This document shows, piece after piece, positions 23,111 through 34,737 of a stretch of DNA of 64,000 nt; within the stretch, counting starts at the first letter, position 1; the number at the start of each line of letters is the position of its first letter. The notes beneath the pieces were generated by a model, which ran no database searches, had not been told where the DNA came from, and was given only the letters and a program-made list of their open reading frames with translations. The stretch is from Hyalella azteca (lineage: Eukaryota; Arthropoda; Malacostraca; Amphipoda; Hyalellidae). The stretch spans positions 62,001 to 126,000 of the forward strand of contig NW_025934720.1 in NCBI RefSeq assembly GCF_000764305.2. The letters run 5' to 3'. A program made the translations under genes and the position numbers.

Positions 23111-24021
23111 TGCATTTCATGCTACTAAATTTCTATTCACTTAACATGTTCTTTACACCTACCTTGCGTAGACAGGGTTTTAATTAATACAAAGTGCGTT
23201 CACCGATAATCATCTCCGCTGGATTTAACTCAGTGATAACTATAACCCTTTTTTTAGCAATCAATTTCAGCGAGTCCGGAACTCTGCTCCCTCGATTTCC
23301 TATTAATAAATTTAAATGTTTAGTAAAATATTTAATTGATTTAAGAATCTATGCGTGTGCTGAATTGCAATGTGATCAATTATTAATCGCTTGAATTTTA
23401 TTAAATGCAAGCGAGATTTATTGCGAATTTTTGCTGCATAATTTTGCGAGGTGTCGTGTCATTTGCAATCAGCCATCGTCGACCTGCGCTGTCCTCCCTG
23501 ATGCGATTATTTTACAACAAATTGGCAATATTGAGTTTTGTTTCCTGATGCAACATTCAAATTCAAGAATAAATTGAGCTAGAGAGTTTCAGCTACGAAA
23601 TCATAAGATGAAATTTTTAGCTTCTCTTCGTAATTCCTATATTTCATATGATATATTATAAATAACATACCTATTATCGAAGCCACGAGGTTTTAGTCAG
23701 TTGTATTTGAAAGACTTTTACTTAAGTACGACTTACTTTATTTCAAAGTCATTCATAGTCGTAAGAGTAGGACAATGGATTAACCTAAACCAGTCTTTCA
23801 TTCAGCTATTAAATTCCACACCAGCTCATGTGCTTGCTGATCACTGAATTGTTCTCTGCTCATGAAAACTAAATGCCACGTATCATTATAGCAAAATGTA
23901 ATTAACGGTCTATAATTAGGCAGCTTTAATTATCGTATTAGGCTCATTATTGCATTGCTGGCGCAGTAGAAAGTCGTCGTATCGCTTACGTGCCGTGCAT
24001 TATATTTCTTGTATAAAAATA

Positions 24022-24221
24022 CAGCCATGTGACGTGGCTGTGCCATGAATATTGTGTTCTTAATGCAGCCATGTGACGTGACTTAACCATGAATATTGTG
24101 TTCTTAATGCAGCCATGTGACGTGGCTTGATCATGCATGTTGTGCTGTTCTTAATGCAGCCATGTGACGTGGCTTGATCATGCATGTTATGCTGTTCTTA
24201 ATGCAGCCATGTGACGTGGCA
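24022..24221. repeat. Minisatellite, 44-47-bp unit, 4.5 copies, with TGACGTGG in each unit
   Basis: CAGCCATGTGACGTGGCT starts units at 24022, 24066, 24110, 24157 and 24204. The first spacings are 44 bp; the later ones gained 3 bp. Each unit contains TGACGT, a half-site of bZIP (CREB/ATF-type) elements. Confidence 0.93.
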
Positions 24222-25040
24222 TTTACGATGAAATGTTATGCGATTTTTCGTTATACATATAGAGTTATAGATATAGTATATATAGTAATCTATAGGTGTT
24301 GTAGTGCTCTTCAGTACTGATAAAGATTGAACTTGTGTAGTCGTGTTAAGAAACCTATAACAGTTGCTCGCGATTGTTTTGCAAGCTATAATTAATGATT
24401 CCAAGTCATTAGTTGTCTAGATCGGACATACGTATACATTATTGATAATCCAACGTCGAGAATGAGCACAGTAAAATTAATGATGTCCGAAACATTTATC
24501 GTTTTGCAGCTAGAGTACCGAACAAAACATTACATAACTGTAAGCTTCGCGTCGTTATGGCGTCGTTATGTGACTTTCATCAATTAAAACTTTTTATTGC
24601 TCGACAGGTTCTGTAGTTGCGCTGTTCACGTTGAGATAATAGGACAATATTTCTGGCAGATGGCATCAAATACCTGATCCGACTACACGTTTACTATCCA
24701 GTTGCCGAATAATGACCAAGTATATTCTGATGTGAGCAGAATCATGGAAGCCTAATTCCTGTCATCTGCGTCGATTGAAAGCCTCACAAAATTAGATGCG
24801 ATAGAAAGGAAATTCGTCACGAAATGGCTACTAAAGAGTCGTACTATAAAGGTACTACAAGACAAACTTTACAGATTAGGTGAAGATTCATCGGTATAAG
24901 ACACAACTTAAAATAGAATTTAACTGTTTGAATCGTGTTAATTGGAGTTTTGGCACTATATACAAATATTTCAATTGTTGAACCTATTTTTAGCGCATTT
25001 TCTCATTTATGGAAAAAATGCACTATTGTGCTCGCCATGT

Positions 25041-25072
25041 CCGTCTGTCTGTCTGTCCGTCCGTCCGTCCGT
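25041..25072. repeat. Tetranucleotide microsatellite (GTCT)n(GTCC)n
   Basis: A GTCTGTCTGTCT run changes to GTCCGTCCGTCC, which suggests a substitution in one unit followed by expansion. Confidence 0.85.
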
Positions 25073-25465
25073 GACCTCAAGTTTTCGTTGACGAGAAAAT
25101 GCGCTCTCTGTCACTCACTGCAGTGAGTACTGAGTTATATTTTTTTGAATTTGATGGTTATTCACACAGAAGACACAGCGCAACACAATTATTGTTACGA
25201 GGTTAAATAATTTATGTTGAAGAAACCTTGTCTATGATTTGACTTTCTTACGTTATCGTGAGATTGGTTTACAGCTCTAGAAGATGTTGGTTAAATTTTG
25301 TACAAATCTTTAAATTATAATGCCTCCTAGAAACGTCTTGCAATTAGAATTTTTATCAATGATGCATTCAGAAGAAATGTTAAATGAGAAAGCATTTAAT
25401 TCGATGGCAATTACGATTCTATGAGGCTACTTTTACTGACGTTGCGAGCTAAATTTGATTATAGA

Positions 25466-26135
25466 AGTGTCGTCAGTGTCTGCGGAATAAGTAAGTGTCG
25501 TCAGTGTCTGCGGAATAAGTAAGTGACGTCAGTGTTTGCGGAATAAGTAAGGGACGTCAGTGTCTGCGGAATAAGTAAGTGTCGTCTGTGTCTGCGGAAT
25601 AAGTAAGTGTCGTCTGTGTCTGCGGAATAAGTAAGTGTCGTCTGTGTCTGCGGACTAAGCAAGTGACGTCAGTGTCTGCGGAATAAGAAAGTGACGTCAG
25701 TGTCTGCGGAATAAGTAAGGGACGTCAGTGTCTGCTGCGTAATAAGTAATGGACGTCAGTGTCTGCGTAATAAGTAATGGACGTCATTGTCTGTGGAACA
25801 AGTAAGGAACGTCAGTGTCTGCGAAATAAGTAAGGGACGTCAGTGTCTGCGGAATAAGTAAGGAACGTCTGTGTCTGCGAAATAAGTAAGGAACGTCAGT
25901 GTCTGCGTAATAAGTAATGGACGTCAGTGTCTGTGGAATAAGTAAGGAACGTCAGTGTCTGCGAAATAAGTAAGGGACGTCAGTATCTGCGGTATAAGTA
26001 ATGGACGTCAGTGTCTGCGAAATAAGTAAGGGACGTCAGTATCTGCGGAATAAGTAATGGACGTCAGTGTCTGCGAAATAAGTAAGTGACGTCAGTGTCT
26101 GCGGAATAAGTAAGTGTCGTCAGTGTCTGCGGAAT
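25466..26135. repeat. Minisatellite, 28-bp unit, about 24 copies, with CRE-like sites
   Basis: The unit carries GTGTCTGCGGAATAAGTAAG followed by a variable GACGTCA. The perfect octamer TGACGTCA occurs at 25524, 25664, 25692 and 26087. Many other units read GGACGTCAG and keep the ACGTCA half-site. The variable positions (GTGTCGTC, GTGACGTC, GGGACGTC, TGGACGTC, GGAACGTC) come in runs, as expected from local unit-by-unit spreading. It is the longest array here (670 bp). Confidence 0.96.
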
Positions 26136-26561
26136 GCATTAGTCGTCAAAGAGCCACTGGACCATCCAGGTACGTGGTGTGGTGTGTGACACTCGCTCGC
26201 CCAGCCTCATGGAGAAGGTCCCAATCACCGCATTTGTCGGCCTTATTTCTTCATAAAATCCTTACTTGTGTAAGATATTTTCGAGATTTTCGTAAGATGT
26301 GTGTTAACTTTTTTTTTGTCATTTTTAAGTGAAGTTATTTTCACACGAAGTACGAAGTAGAATGTTTACATGATTTGTAAACAAATTCATTGCTCTTTAT
26401 TCAATTTTACAATGGTTTCGATGCTTCAAATGTTTAATGAATTTCATGGCTTTCTAGATATTTATTATTATTTTTGTTTCTTTTATGTCTTCCATCCTAA
26501 ACCTAAACGATACAATATAGTTGCTCAATATTTGGCGAGTTGTTCCAATGAAATCAAATTG

Positions 26562-26801
26562 TAAAAACAAGGACCGCGTTTGTACCAAGTGTGTGAGGCA
26601 GAGCAGGAGCTGCGCGTCCATTCCCTAGGATTACGGACTAGTGCCAATTTCCTCAATTTCCTGCTTAAAGCTCATTACCTGGACCAGCTTAGAGCGATGA
26701 CGCCTGCTGCCTGTCACGCGACCTTCTCGCTCATCTTACTTGCTCTGCCTGGTATCTTTCTCTTCTTCTTCGTGGAGATGTTCTTGAAGGAAATAAATTA
26801 A
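26562..26801 (+). other. Open frame with C-terminal hydrophobic segment, doubtful coding
   Basis: A forward frame of about 79 codons runs from just after a TAA to the TAA at 26799. Third positions are relatively C-rich and the C-terminal half has a hydrophobic run (FSLILLALPGIFLFFFVEMF) that could span a membrane. The first ATG is far inside the frame and no family is recognised. It could be a decayed or alternative exon, or chance. Confidence 0.12.
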
Positions 26802-26928
26802 GTTAGTTAGACTGTTCCACGGCTATTGTGAGTTAAATAATTAATATTTAAATTAAGATAGCTAGCCCATTCTACGGCTATTGTGAGTTAAATAATTAAT
26901 ATTTAAATTAAGTTAGTTAGCCCGTTCC
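26795..26928. repeat. Tandem repeat, 55-bp unit, 2.4 copies
   Basis: AAATTAAGTTAGTTAG occurs at 26795, 26850 (variant) and 26905, followed each time by CGGCTATTGTGAGTTAAATA or its start. Confidence 0.93.
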
Positions 26929-27228
26929 TTTGTGTGGTCCCGTATCTGTGGACTCGTGAATATTTTGTTGATGATTGACAGTTATCATGTCAGTTATCTA
27001 ACATTACTCGCGTCAGCCCACCTCAGTTCGGAGTGAAGGCCGAACGACGTTATTAACCGTATACAGTATTTAACTGAACGAAGTGACTGAATGCACCACG
27101 TTCATATCTATGAAGTGTATGACTGTATGAAGTGCAGGACTGCTCGAAGAATGTAACTGTACGGATTGTATCACTTAAGAAGTGTTTAAATACAACATTG
27201 TTACTGTCGCGGCTAGATTTGATGCCAT

Positions 27229-27256
27229 AACTTTCTTGTTTTTGTTGCAGGTGAGC
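27229..27256 (+). promoter_or_regulatory. Candidate recursive (zero-nucleotide exon) splice site
   Basis: ACTTTCTTGTTTTTGTTGCAG ends at 27250 and is followed directly by GTGAGC. It is a strong polypyrimidine tract and 3' splice site fused to a consensus 5' splice site, the layout of ratcheting points known from long arthropod introns. It lies 18.8 kb after the only recognised donor. The alternative is a 46-base exon (27251-27296) ending before GTGGGT. Confidence 0.4.
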
Positions 27257-28962
27257 GTGCGGCAATCGTTATGGCTGGCGCCCGTGTTGGTTTAAGGTGG
27301 GTGGAGGGAGAAACTCATGTTTGGTAGAGGAAGAAACTCAGCAAAATTTTTCGTTTCCTTCTTGTTGATATATTCAGCTTGACTCGAGAGGGAATTAACA
27401 GCAATTTTACTGTCCCCCTTTGTAAGTATCCAACATTTGTATGGATGCTCATTTATTTGACTCACTTTAAAATTGATTCATCCTGATAACCAAATAAAAA
27501 TTTCGTTTGATTCTACACTCAATTGCCACGTAAACATAACTTGCGATAAGATGATGCCAGTGCGTTGGTATACATAGATTTATTGTCTAACAACTATTGC
27601 CCTAGCATGCTTTTCTGAGTATACTGAAACTGTCTCTATTCATAGTATACGTACAATGTTACAGTATAGATCTGATGGTTATATAGCGCATGCATGTTTT
27701 TTCTCGGTTGTTTTGATTTTTTCAAAACAACCTCAAAAATTTTCAATATTTCGAGGCGCGAATATATTTCGTCATTTCATGTGTCGATTTTCTTATCATG
27801 TGCGGGCGTGTTATCGAGATTCTAGTGACAGTTCCAGCGTGGCACGCTTGCGCAGGGCTGCATTTCAAGAATTTCCATCAATATTATCATTTTTACTTGA
27901 TGATGACTTATTTATATAGTTTATTTAAAATTGCATGGAGATGATTTAAAGAAAATAGATCTTGAAATGTTTAAATTGGAACGTAACAGTTTACAGAGTT
28001 AGTGCATTTAATGAGGCCGGAACATTTATCTACGATGTTTAATCAATATTTTAAACTTCACATAACTTTACATAAAATGTTGCTCTAAACTTATCTGGCA
28101 ACAGCTAGAGGGGTAAGGAGATATTTGAATATGTCAAGTATTTTCCGTAGACTCGGAGGACAAAATTCTATTTGTGTCCGCTGTTTTCAGCATCCAAGCT
28201 TGGTCCTTTAATGCCCAGTGAAAGGACTGATGTTTTCCGGATATTTTATTTTAGTTAATTGCGCAAAAAGTTTTATGTGGGCGGTTTCAAACATTTTCGG
28301 TCAGCATAGGAATAAATGAAGATCAATATACGATTGTAGCGTCGAAAAATAATGCCGTCTGGTAAGCTAATTCTAAAACATTTTACGGATCTGAACTCCA
28401 TCTAAACTTAGAAACATTAGCATTAGTATAGATGAATTTGATTTGAGTACTATTAGTGTAAAACTGCATGACCCGGGAACGATAATTTTTTCCAATTTTA
28501 GATTTAACTTTTTTCCAAAATTAGTTAAAATTATTATAAGTAAGGCATGCTAATTAAAGACACGTCTGTTCGAACAAAGAAAACTCTTAGTTGACTCCCG
28601 TTACACAATCCGACAAAAATTTTCCCTAAGAAAATTATTCATGCCAATTACGTACACAATCAAATCCTGTAATATCCCGACATAAAAATCGTGGATATGC
28701 GCCCAAACAGTTCTACGTATGTGCAAAACCTGACACGCGGAAAGAAAAAGGCTCACAAAGATTGACAAATATATAGATAATATTTATAAATTTAGAGTCC
28801 GATACTATCTGTTGTTGCCCCTTTGTTCTTAAATTGGACAGTTTGTAAAACAATCTCCTATGCTTGAATGAAACAATAAAGGTGTGAGTGACAAATTTTT
28901 CGTTTATTTTTAGGATATCACATGCTCAAGATCAGTGACGCAGCGCAGGTGGAGCAATCTCG

Positions 28963-29027
28963 TTGTTCGGGATGCTCTTCATTTATGAGCAGGAAACATC
29001 TCATGAGAGAACGAATCTTGGTAGAGT
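28963..29027. repeat. Dispersed repeat, copy 1
   Basis: GTTCGGGATGCTCTTCATT and AGGAAACATCTCATGAGAGA recur at 59592-59656 with the same spacing and only a few differences. The conserved block is about 65 bp and flanks diverge quickly. It is probably a fragment of an interspersed element, with no terminal repeats seen. Confidence 0.75.
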
Positions 29028-29185
29028 AAAGGTCGAATAAGAGTTGAGGAGATGCGTGGCTGCGGACGTGGTGAGAAAAGAGAACTCCTGCCTACATCCA
29101 TCTTAACTAAAGTGAAGTCCGCGCTGAGAGCCTTCCTAACGTTGCACCTCTGCTCATGAGGACTGATGGAGAGCCGAGCAAGCTG

Positions 29186-29412
29186 TTTGTGTGGCGCGTA
29201 TGCCATGTGTGGCATTTAGGTTAGATGGCGTGACGTACAACCTGCGTGTGATGTCGGCGTCTCGCCTTGCGGCGCGTATGCCACGTGTGGCATTTTTGTG
29301 GCGTGACGTAAAACCTGCGTGTGATGGCGGTCTGGTCTTGGGGCGAATATGCCGTGTGTGGCATTTAGACTAGATGGCGTGACGTAAAACTCGGCGGGAT
29401 ATGAAGGTCTGT
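29186..29412. repeat. Tandem repeat, about 72-78-bp unit, 3 copies
   Basis: GGCGCGTATGCCATGTGTGG followed by ATGGCGTGACGTACAACCTG recurs at about 29192, 29270 and 29343. Units contain TGACGTA. The open frames on both strands are repeat-derived. Confidence 0.88.
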
Positions 29413-29499
29413 TCGTGTGGCGCCTTCGTGTGCAAATCTCAATATAATGCAAATACTTTCAACAGACACATATGCTGAGTCACTGTAAGTGTGGCCTAC

Positions 29500-29700
29500 T
29501 AGGTCAATAATTTGAGTGACCTCGCAGGTCTCATCAAATTTGGTGACCTCACTGATCAAAAAGTTGATGCTAAATGTGGTATCTGTTAAGATTGATAATT
29601 TAATGCCAAATTTTGTGGTCTCGTAGATAAATGAGGCTAAATTCGGTGGCCTCACGAAATAATAAATTGACGCCAAATTTGGGGCCTCCCAGAATAGAGC
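29500..29700. repeat. Decayed tandem repeat, roughly 50-bp unit
   Basis: Variants of GCCAAATTTGGTGGCCTCAC recur with GATAAT or AATAAT spacers. Copies are diverged. This underlies the 147-residue minus-strand frame at 29365-29808, which I do not consider a gene. Confidence 0.5.
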
Positions 29701-30273
29701 TGAAAGCAGGCGACGCCATCGGCTGAGCTCATAATATTCGGCCTCAATAGACGACGTTTGTTTACGCAAGCATGAGGCCGTGGCTCGCCTACATCCATCG
29801 ATATTCATCGAAGGCCAATAAAAGCACTTCCGACCTCAGCTACATACATTAAATGCATCTCAAAGAGGGCCATTTTTCTGATGCTTAAAAAGCCCCGCGC
29901 CGGTTATGCGCGGCCAAATAAACGAGCGTAGGATTTGGGCGAATTCCCTGCTCACGCGATCATCAATTGCTAAAGCAAAGCGGCAAATAATGAATTTTTC
30001 TGCTCAGTCATGAATTACTTGCAGGATAGAAATTAAACGTCCCATGAATGCTCGTGAAATTTATTAGTTTACAATAGTCTAACAAAAAGCGGTTGCTTGC
30101 AAATACACGGGGTGAGTGGGGGTTATAAAAAGCCTGGGATGCTGTCGCTTGTAATAATAAACATGAAGGATTGCTTGCCCCATCTGCCCGAGCAAGGATT
30201 TTTTCAAGCCAGAATTTCAGTCGGGGGACATTTCGGCTTTGGTTTATAACTGAAGCGATGAAAAAATTCGGAA

Positions 30274-30345
30274 TTAAAAATAAAGTTGAAGTTAGCCAAA
30301 TAAAGTTGTAGTTAGCCAATTCGGAATTGAAGTTAGCCAAAAAGG
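30274..30345. repeat. Short repeat containing TTGAAGTTAGCCAA, 3 copies
   Basis: GAAGTTAGCCAA or GTAGTTAGCCAA occurs three times within 70 bp, spaced about 20-27 bp apart. Confidence 0.7.
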
Positions 30346-30731
30346 ACCATAAATAATTTCGTGATCATAAACTTTTCGTAAAAGCGTGTTACGTTAGAGA
30401 TATTAAAAACTCTTTAATTTTCAAACTCCAGTCTTAGTATTTATTTAAATTATATTCTTCTATCACTTTCAAATAGTAATAACTTGAATAAAATGAATTT
30501 AACCTTCTACCGCCTGCCATGAGTAACCGGAGCAATATTGTCACAAGCCTACTTCCCAAAAAGGATACGTTGGGCCAAAAATGACTTGCACTGATGGTTG
30601 CCGCCACGTACGACAACTTCAAAATGTTTTCTGTTGCATACAATCGTACTCATGTTGTTACATTCAATAGTTTACGTATAATTTAAGTTGAAACTTATGT
30701 TCCCGGAGAGTGACATACGGCTGTATAGGAT

Positions 30732-30792
30732 TAATGTCGATGTCCCAGTCCAAGTCGATGTCCCATGTCGATCCATGTCGATGTCCCATGGA
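30732..30792. repeat. Short repeat of GTCGATGTCCCATG
   Basis: Three to four overlapping variants of TCGATGTCCCA(T/G) lie in 60 bp, indicating local slippage. Confidence 0.7.
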
Positions 30793-30799
30793 ATGCATG

Positions 30800-32116
30800 C
30801 AACAATGCATGGAATGAAGCTCTGAAAGTAACCGGCTTCACCTCTTGTCCTGCGTAAGTAAACTGAGGATAAGACGGGATTGCCAAACGAGATTTGAGGT
30901 GCGTGAAGAAGTCCCTTAAGGGAGCACCTAAACTAAAAGGTTGCAACCAAACGAACACGTCCAGGTATTTTATTGTACGTTTTAGATTCAAAATAAGCGA
31001 TAAATATTTTAGTCGTCAACGCTTCTGGCTATCATTTTGACAATTTGGCAGGTAAATCTAACTCGACGAAATTAAAATTCCCGTTGCCCGGCATTTTTTG
31101 ATAAAAGATTAATTATCTTTTTATATATGAAAATAAATATTCCGAAATATGGATGAATTCATTGAAAATTTAACCAGCCTATCGACAGAAAAACCAATTA
31201 AATTCCATGACACACGTGAATGTTAGATTATATGAATATTGTTTTATATAAGAAATAATTATCATACGGTAAAAAAGGGAAAAAGAGTGTATTTTGCACT
31301 CGTAAAAAGAGTGTAAAAGAATATATTGGGGGACGTCCATTAACTAATGCATGAATTACCTTTCTTACAATCAAAAACAAGAAAAAATTGATTTGATTAT
31401 GTTACATGCGAAAGGAAGTGATCGTAAGAGACTGCATGGATCTCACTCGCACGACAAGAAATAGAAATTTGAAGAAAACGTCGTCATTTAATCTGGTCCC
31501 ACTAGATTTTCTTGAGTGAAGTCCGCAAAGTGCTTCTGCAGAACCTAATCAGCAAGACACGCCATGACGCTTGTACCAAGCAAGCTCCTCTTAAAGTCTA
31601 CGGAGTAACACAGAACAAAATACCTTAAATCATTCCATTTTTGGCGTGACGATGCGAACGCGTTTCTCTCGCAGGCAGGCAAGTCCAACGGCCAAAGTGG
31701 AGCACTCTCGAGTTTTTGCTCGCAAGCTCCGATCAAATATGCTCTTCCTCAGTGCTCTGCACATGAATTTTGGAGCCACGATTCGGTCACCAGCCACTCT
31801 GGCTGGGAAGTTTGACCAGGTCCTCTCGGCGGACCAGAATTTCCAGGACATATCAAACGCTCCATAGAAATTAATGAAAAAAAGACTATACTTTGTAGTC
31901 GGTTCTTGACTTTGATAGCATTTTGGATCACAGGAACGACTTCAAGATGACTTGATCATCATACTACCTGGACCAAAGTTCTTTTCCACCTTCCTTCCAT
32001 GTTGCAGAGATTGATAAACGGCAATCCTTCTATAATTATGAGCCAATTACCACAACTCTATCTTCCATGCCGTATTTGGTAGTTGGATAGGCCCCCTACA
32101 TTCAGCCTTGAACTAC
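30800..32116. other. Intronic sequence, no gene recognised
   Basis: A GC-richer block at 31630-31870 has open frames in four readings (up to 73 residues on each strand) without domain motifs or a clear winner. It is more likely compositional. A site CATTTTGACAATTTGGCAG|GTAAAT at 31051/31052 is a weak second candidate for a fused splice site. Confidence 0.35.
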
Positions 32117-32155
32117 TTGAAGTGTAGGGGCCCTTGAGGGTCCCCTACACTTCAA
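32117..32155. repeat. Strong foldback: 17-bp stem, 4-base loop
   Basis: TTGAAGTGTAGGGG (from 32117) pairs perfectly with CCCCTACACTTCAA (32142-32155). The inner CCC/GGG adds three pairs around a TTGA loop, with one unpaired T at 32141. It would form a stable hairpin in RNA or a small cruciform in DNA. Confidence 0.85.
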
Positions 32156-33392
32156 AGCGATGCGTGACATTCTTATAGTGCGTTCTGTATTTCACGCTGA
32201 GACTCGGTGAAGTAATGCATTGTGGAAATTTCAGTCCGGTGACCTAGTCATGGCGAACGGATGTGAACGAAATGGCATAGACGAAATAAAACCGTCAGCT
32301 TAAAGTTCTTAAAAACCTTGCGAGCTCCAGGATCTAACGAACTCCTAATGCTTGAGTTTGGATCAAAGGCAAGCAGCGGTAAACTTTGGCTACCTGTGGT
32401 CGACCCATCATCCAAGTTTATGCTTAAAAGTCCGCCCAGAGACCTAAGTTAGGGTAAGTTTATTTGAGCATAACTCTCTGAAATTACTGCCCTCCATGAA
32501 CTTTAGTTCAAAGTAACTTCTTTTAGGGCTTCATTTCCGTCCTGATACAGAGTCGCTTCACTTTTTCAGTTTACAAGAAGCGGATTTTGCTTGCTGATTT
32601 CCGCTGCACGTACCAGCGAATCACTTGAAGAACCGCAACACCACCAGCGGGAGATCTGAGGCAAGGTCACGGCGTCCGTGACCATCCCCGCATGCCTCCT
32701 CATATTCAAATGGCATTCAATAGAAATTACTTCTAATATATGATTCAGTCGAAAATGTTCCTATGTATAAAAAAACGATAAATTCAATTCTGATGTTATT
32801 GAAGCGCAATACTTTAAAATTGAAGTCTCCATCGCACGACATGCTAAAAAATAACAAAATTATATTGTGTACACTTGAGAAACTATCATGCATGTATTTA
32901 TTTCGATGCAAATGTTCAATAATAAGTTTAAAGTTGTGAACCTGTAGCAATTTGTTATACAAAGTATTCAACGATTGAGCAAAATTGTAAGGAAATTCTC
33001 ATATTCTGAGTAGTCTGCAATGAAAATTCATCTACTTCTATATTTTTCGTCACTAGAATATTTAGCTGCAATTTTTTCTCCTTAGAATGAAGTTTTCTTG
33101 GTACCACAGGAATGAAATTTTGTGGCACTATTCTGACCAGCAAATATTCCTGTTCTTTCTCAGCAGGAGTAGTTCTTGTTGTGCGCTTGTAAGTCAGGAC
33201 ACAGTAGCGGTGGCAGTCCTAGCACGCTTATAACAACAAAGTTTTGCCACGGTACGTCCTCAGCAGACGTAAGCAGCAAAAACCCCAGTTTTTCCTAATA
33301 CGACGAGCCTTAGAACGCGAAAGGCTGAAAAAATGTTGCGCCAAGCATCGAGTTTCGGTGTAGCGAGTAGCTGTTACAGAGGCCGCATACTC

Positions 33393-33733
33393 GTCACACT
33401 ATGTGTACACTCTATGGTTTGTCACACTATGTGTACACTCATATATGGTTTGTCACACTATGTGTACACTCTATGGTTTGTCACACTATGTGCACACTCT
33501 ATGGTTTGTCACACTATGTGCACACTCAATGGTTTGTCACACTATGTGCACACTCAATGGTTTGTCACACTATGTGCACACTCAATGATTTGTCACACTA
33601 TATTTACACTCTATGGTTTGTCACACTATATTTACACTCTATGACTGGTCACACTATATTTACACTCTATGACTGGTCACACTATATTTACACTCTATGG
33701 TGTGTCACACTATGTGCACACTCTATGGTTTTC
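33393..33733. repeat. Minisatellite, 28-bp unit, 12 copies
   Basis: GTCACACTATGTGTACACTC followed by TATGGTTT starts at 33393 and repeats nearly every 28 bp. Variants carry GTGCAC or ATTTAC in place of GTGTAC, grouped in runs. GTGTACAC and GTGCAC are small palindromes. Associated open frames (up to 120 residues) are repeat shadows. Confidence 0.95.
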
Positions 33734-33883
33734 TTTAGCGCTGCGTCGCGCTATTTAGCATAAGATTACACAGCAGCCGACATCGTCTTCTTTGTGAAGC
33801 GTGCAGGCCAGGCTGTGCTTGCATTTCCACTTCAATTGCGGACAGGAATAAATAGAAATATTATTATTCGCTTCAACTTCCTC

Positions 33884-34050
33884 ACGAATTAAAATTATTA
33901 TTAAAAAAATTATGTATTATTATTAAAATAATAATATTATTACTTAATATTTAATAATATTTATTTTTTTATTTAATTTAATATAATATTATTATTTAAT
34001 TATATATTATTAATTAATTATTATATATTATTAAAATTATTTTAAAATTC
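33884..34050. repeat. Low-complexity AT block (ATT/TAA-rich)
   Basis: About 165 bp consist almost only of A and T, with ATTATTATTAAA-type runs and many local inverted repeats. No coding potential. Confidence 0.9.
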
Positions 34051-34396
34051 CTAACGAATACAATTATTTTTACTGAAGCGTCATTGCTTTGGACATATTC
34101 TTGTTTTCAAAACAACTCCGACGCCTCATAGAGTGATCGATAAAAAAATATTTTCAATCATAAATTCAATTTCATGATTAGGCATTTTCTGAAATGAATG
34201 AATAAAGGTAGTGCACCTGTGTTTATTAAGTTATTTGAACCCAACCAACAGCAAACATCAACTGATGGGCTATGGCAGGAGCTCGGCTGATCTGAGCATA
34301 TATGACTTGTTTGAACAACTTCCTATTTCATCTATAATTATGTTTAAGTTAACGAAAGTTAACCTTGGTTGAAACTAAGTTAAATTCGGCACCGAA

Positions 34397-34470
34397 TATA
34401 TGTCGGTACCGACAAAATACGCCGGCCCGACGCCCCCGTCACACTAGCTATGTGAGCATCACTGAGCACT
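34397..34470. repeat. Direct duplicate flanking MITE copy 2 (left)
   Basis: ATATGTCGG, CCCGACGCCCCCGTCACACT and GAGCATCACTGAGCACT reappear in the same order at about 34946-34995 (CCCGACGCCTCCATCACACT, GGGCATCAATGAGCACT). This copy has an insertion around GTCGGTACCGAC. Confidence 0.7.
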
Positions 34471-34737
34471 TGGCTTTCAAACAGCAAATATATTTAATAT
34501 GATTTTATGCCAATAGTTGCATTCAAATTAGAATTTTTGGAGAAAGTTGCGTATTGCTGAACCGCTATGGCAAAAGCCCTAGAATGAGTGCCAAGAGCTC
34601 TGTATTAACGTAATTATTGAAATTTAATCTTACTCTATGCCATTAACTAATTTGCATTCATGCTCGGAGTTACGTGATGACAACAAGTGTGCCAAATATT
34701 CGAAATGATAGTTTAAAGCAATGGGACTCGTGCCCAG

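Noticed and set aside
28893..28947. Strong acceptor at 28913 with a possible 34-base exon ending before GTGGAG
   Set aside because: The donor half is poor and the segment lies next to a dispersed repeat. Kept only as a note.
29365..29808. 147-residue minus-strand frame
   Set aside because: It covers a decayed tandem repeat and shows no recognisable domain or start context.
31545..31931. Possible gene in the GC-richer block with overlapping frames on both strands
   Set aside because: Four frames are similarly open, none has a motif I know, and the composition alone explains the openness.
33333..33763. Cys/His-rich repeated peptides (VCHTMCTLYGLSHYV) resembling metal-binding repeats
   Set aside because: They derive from the 28-bp array. 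All three forward frames give similar peptides, which shows the repeat rather than selection on protein.
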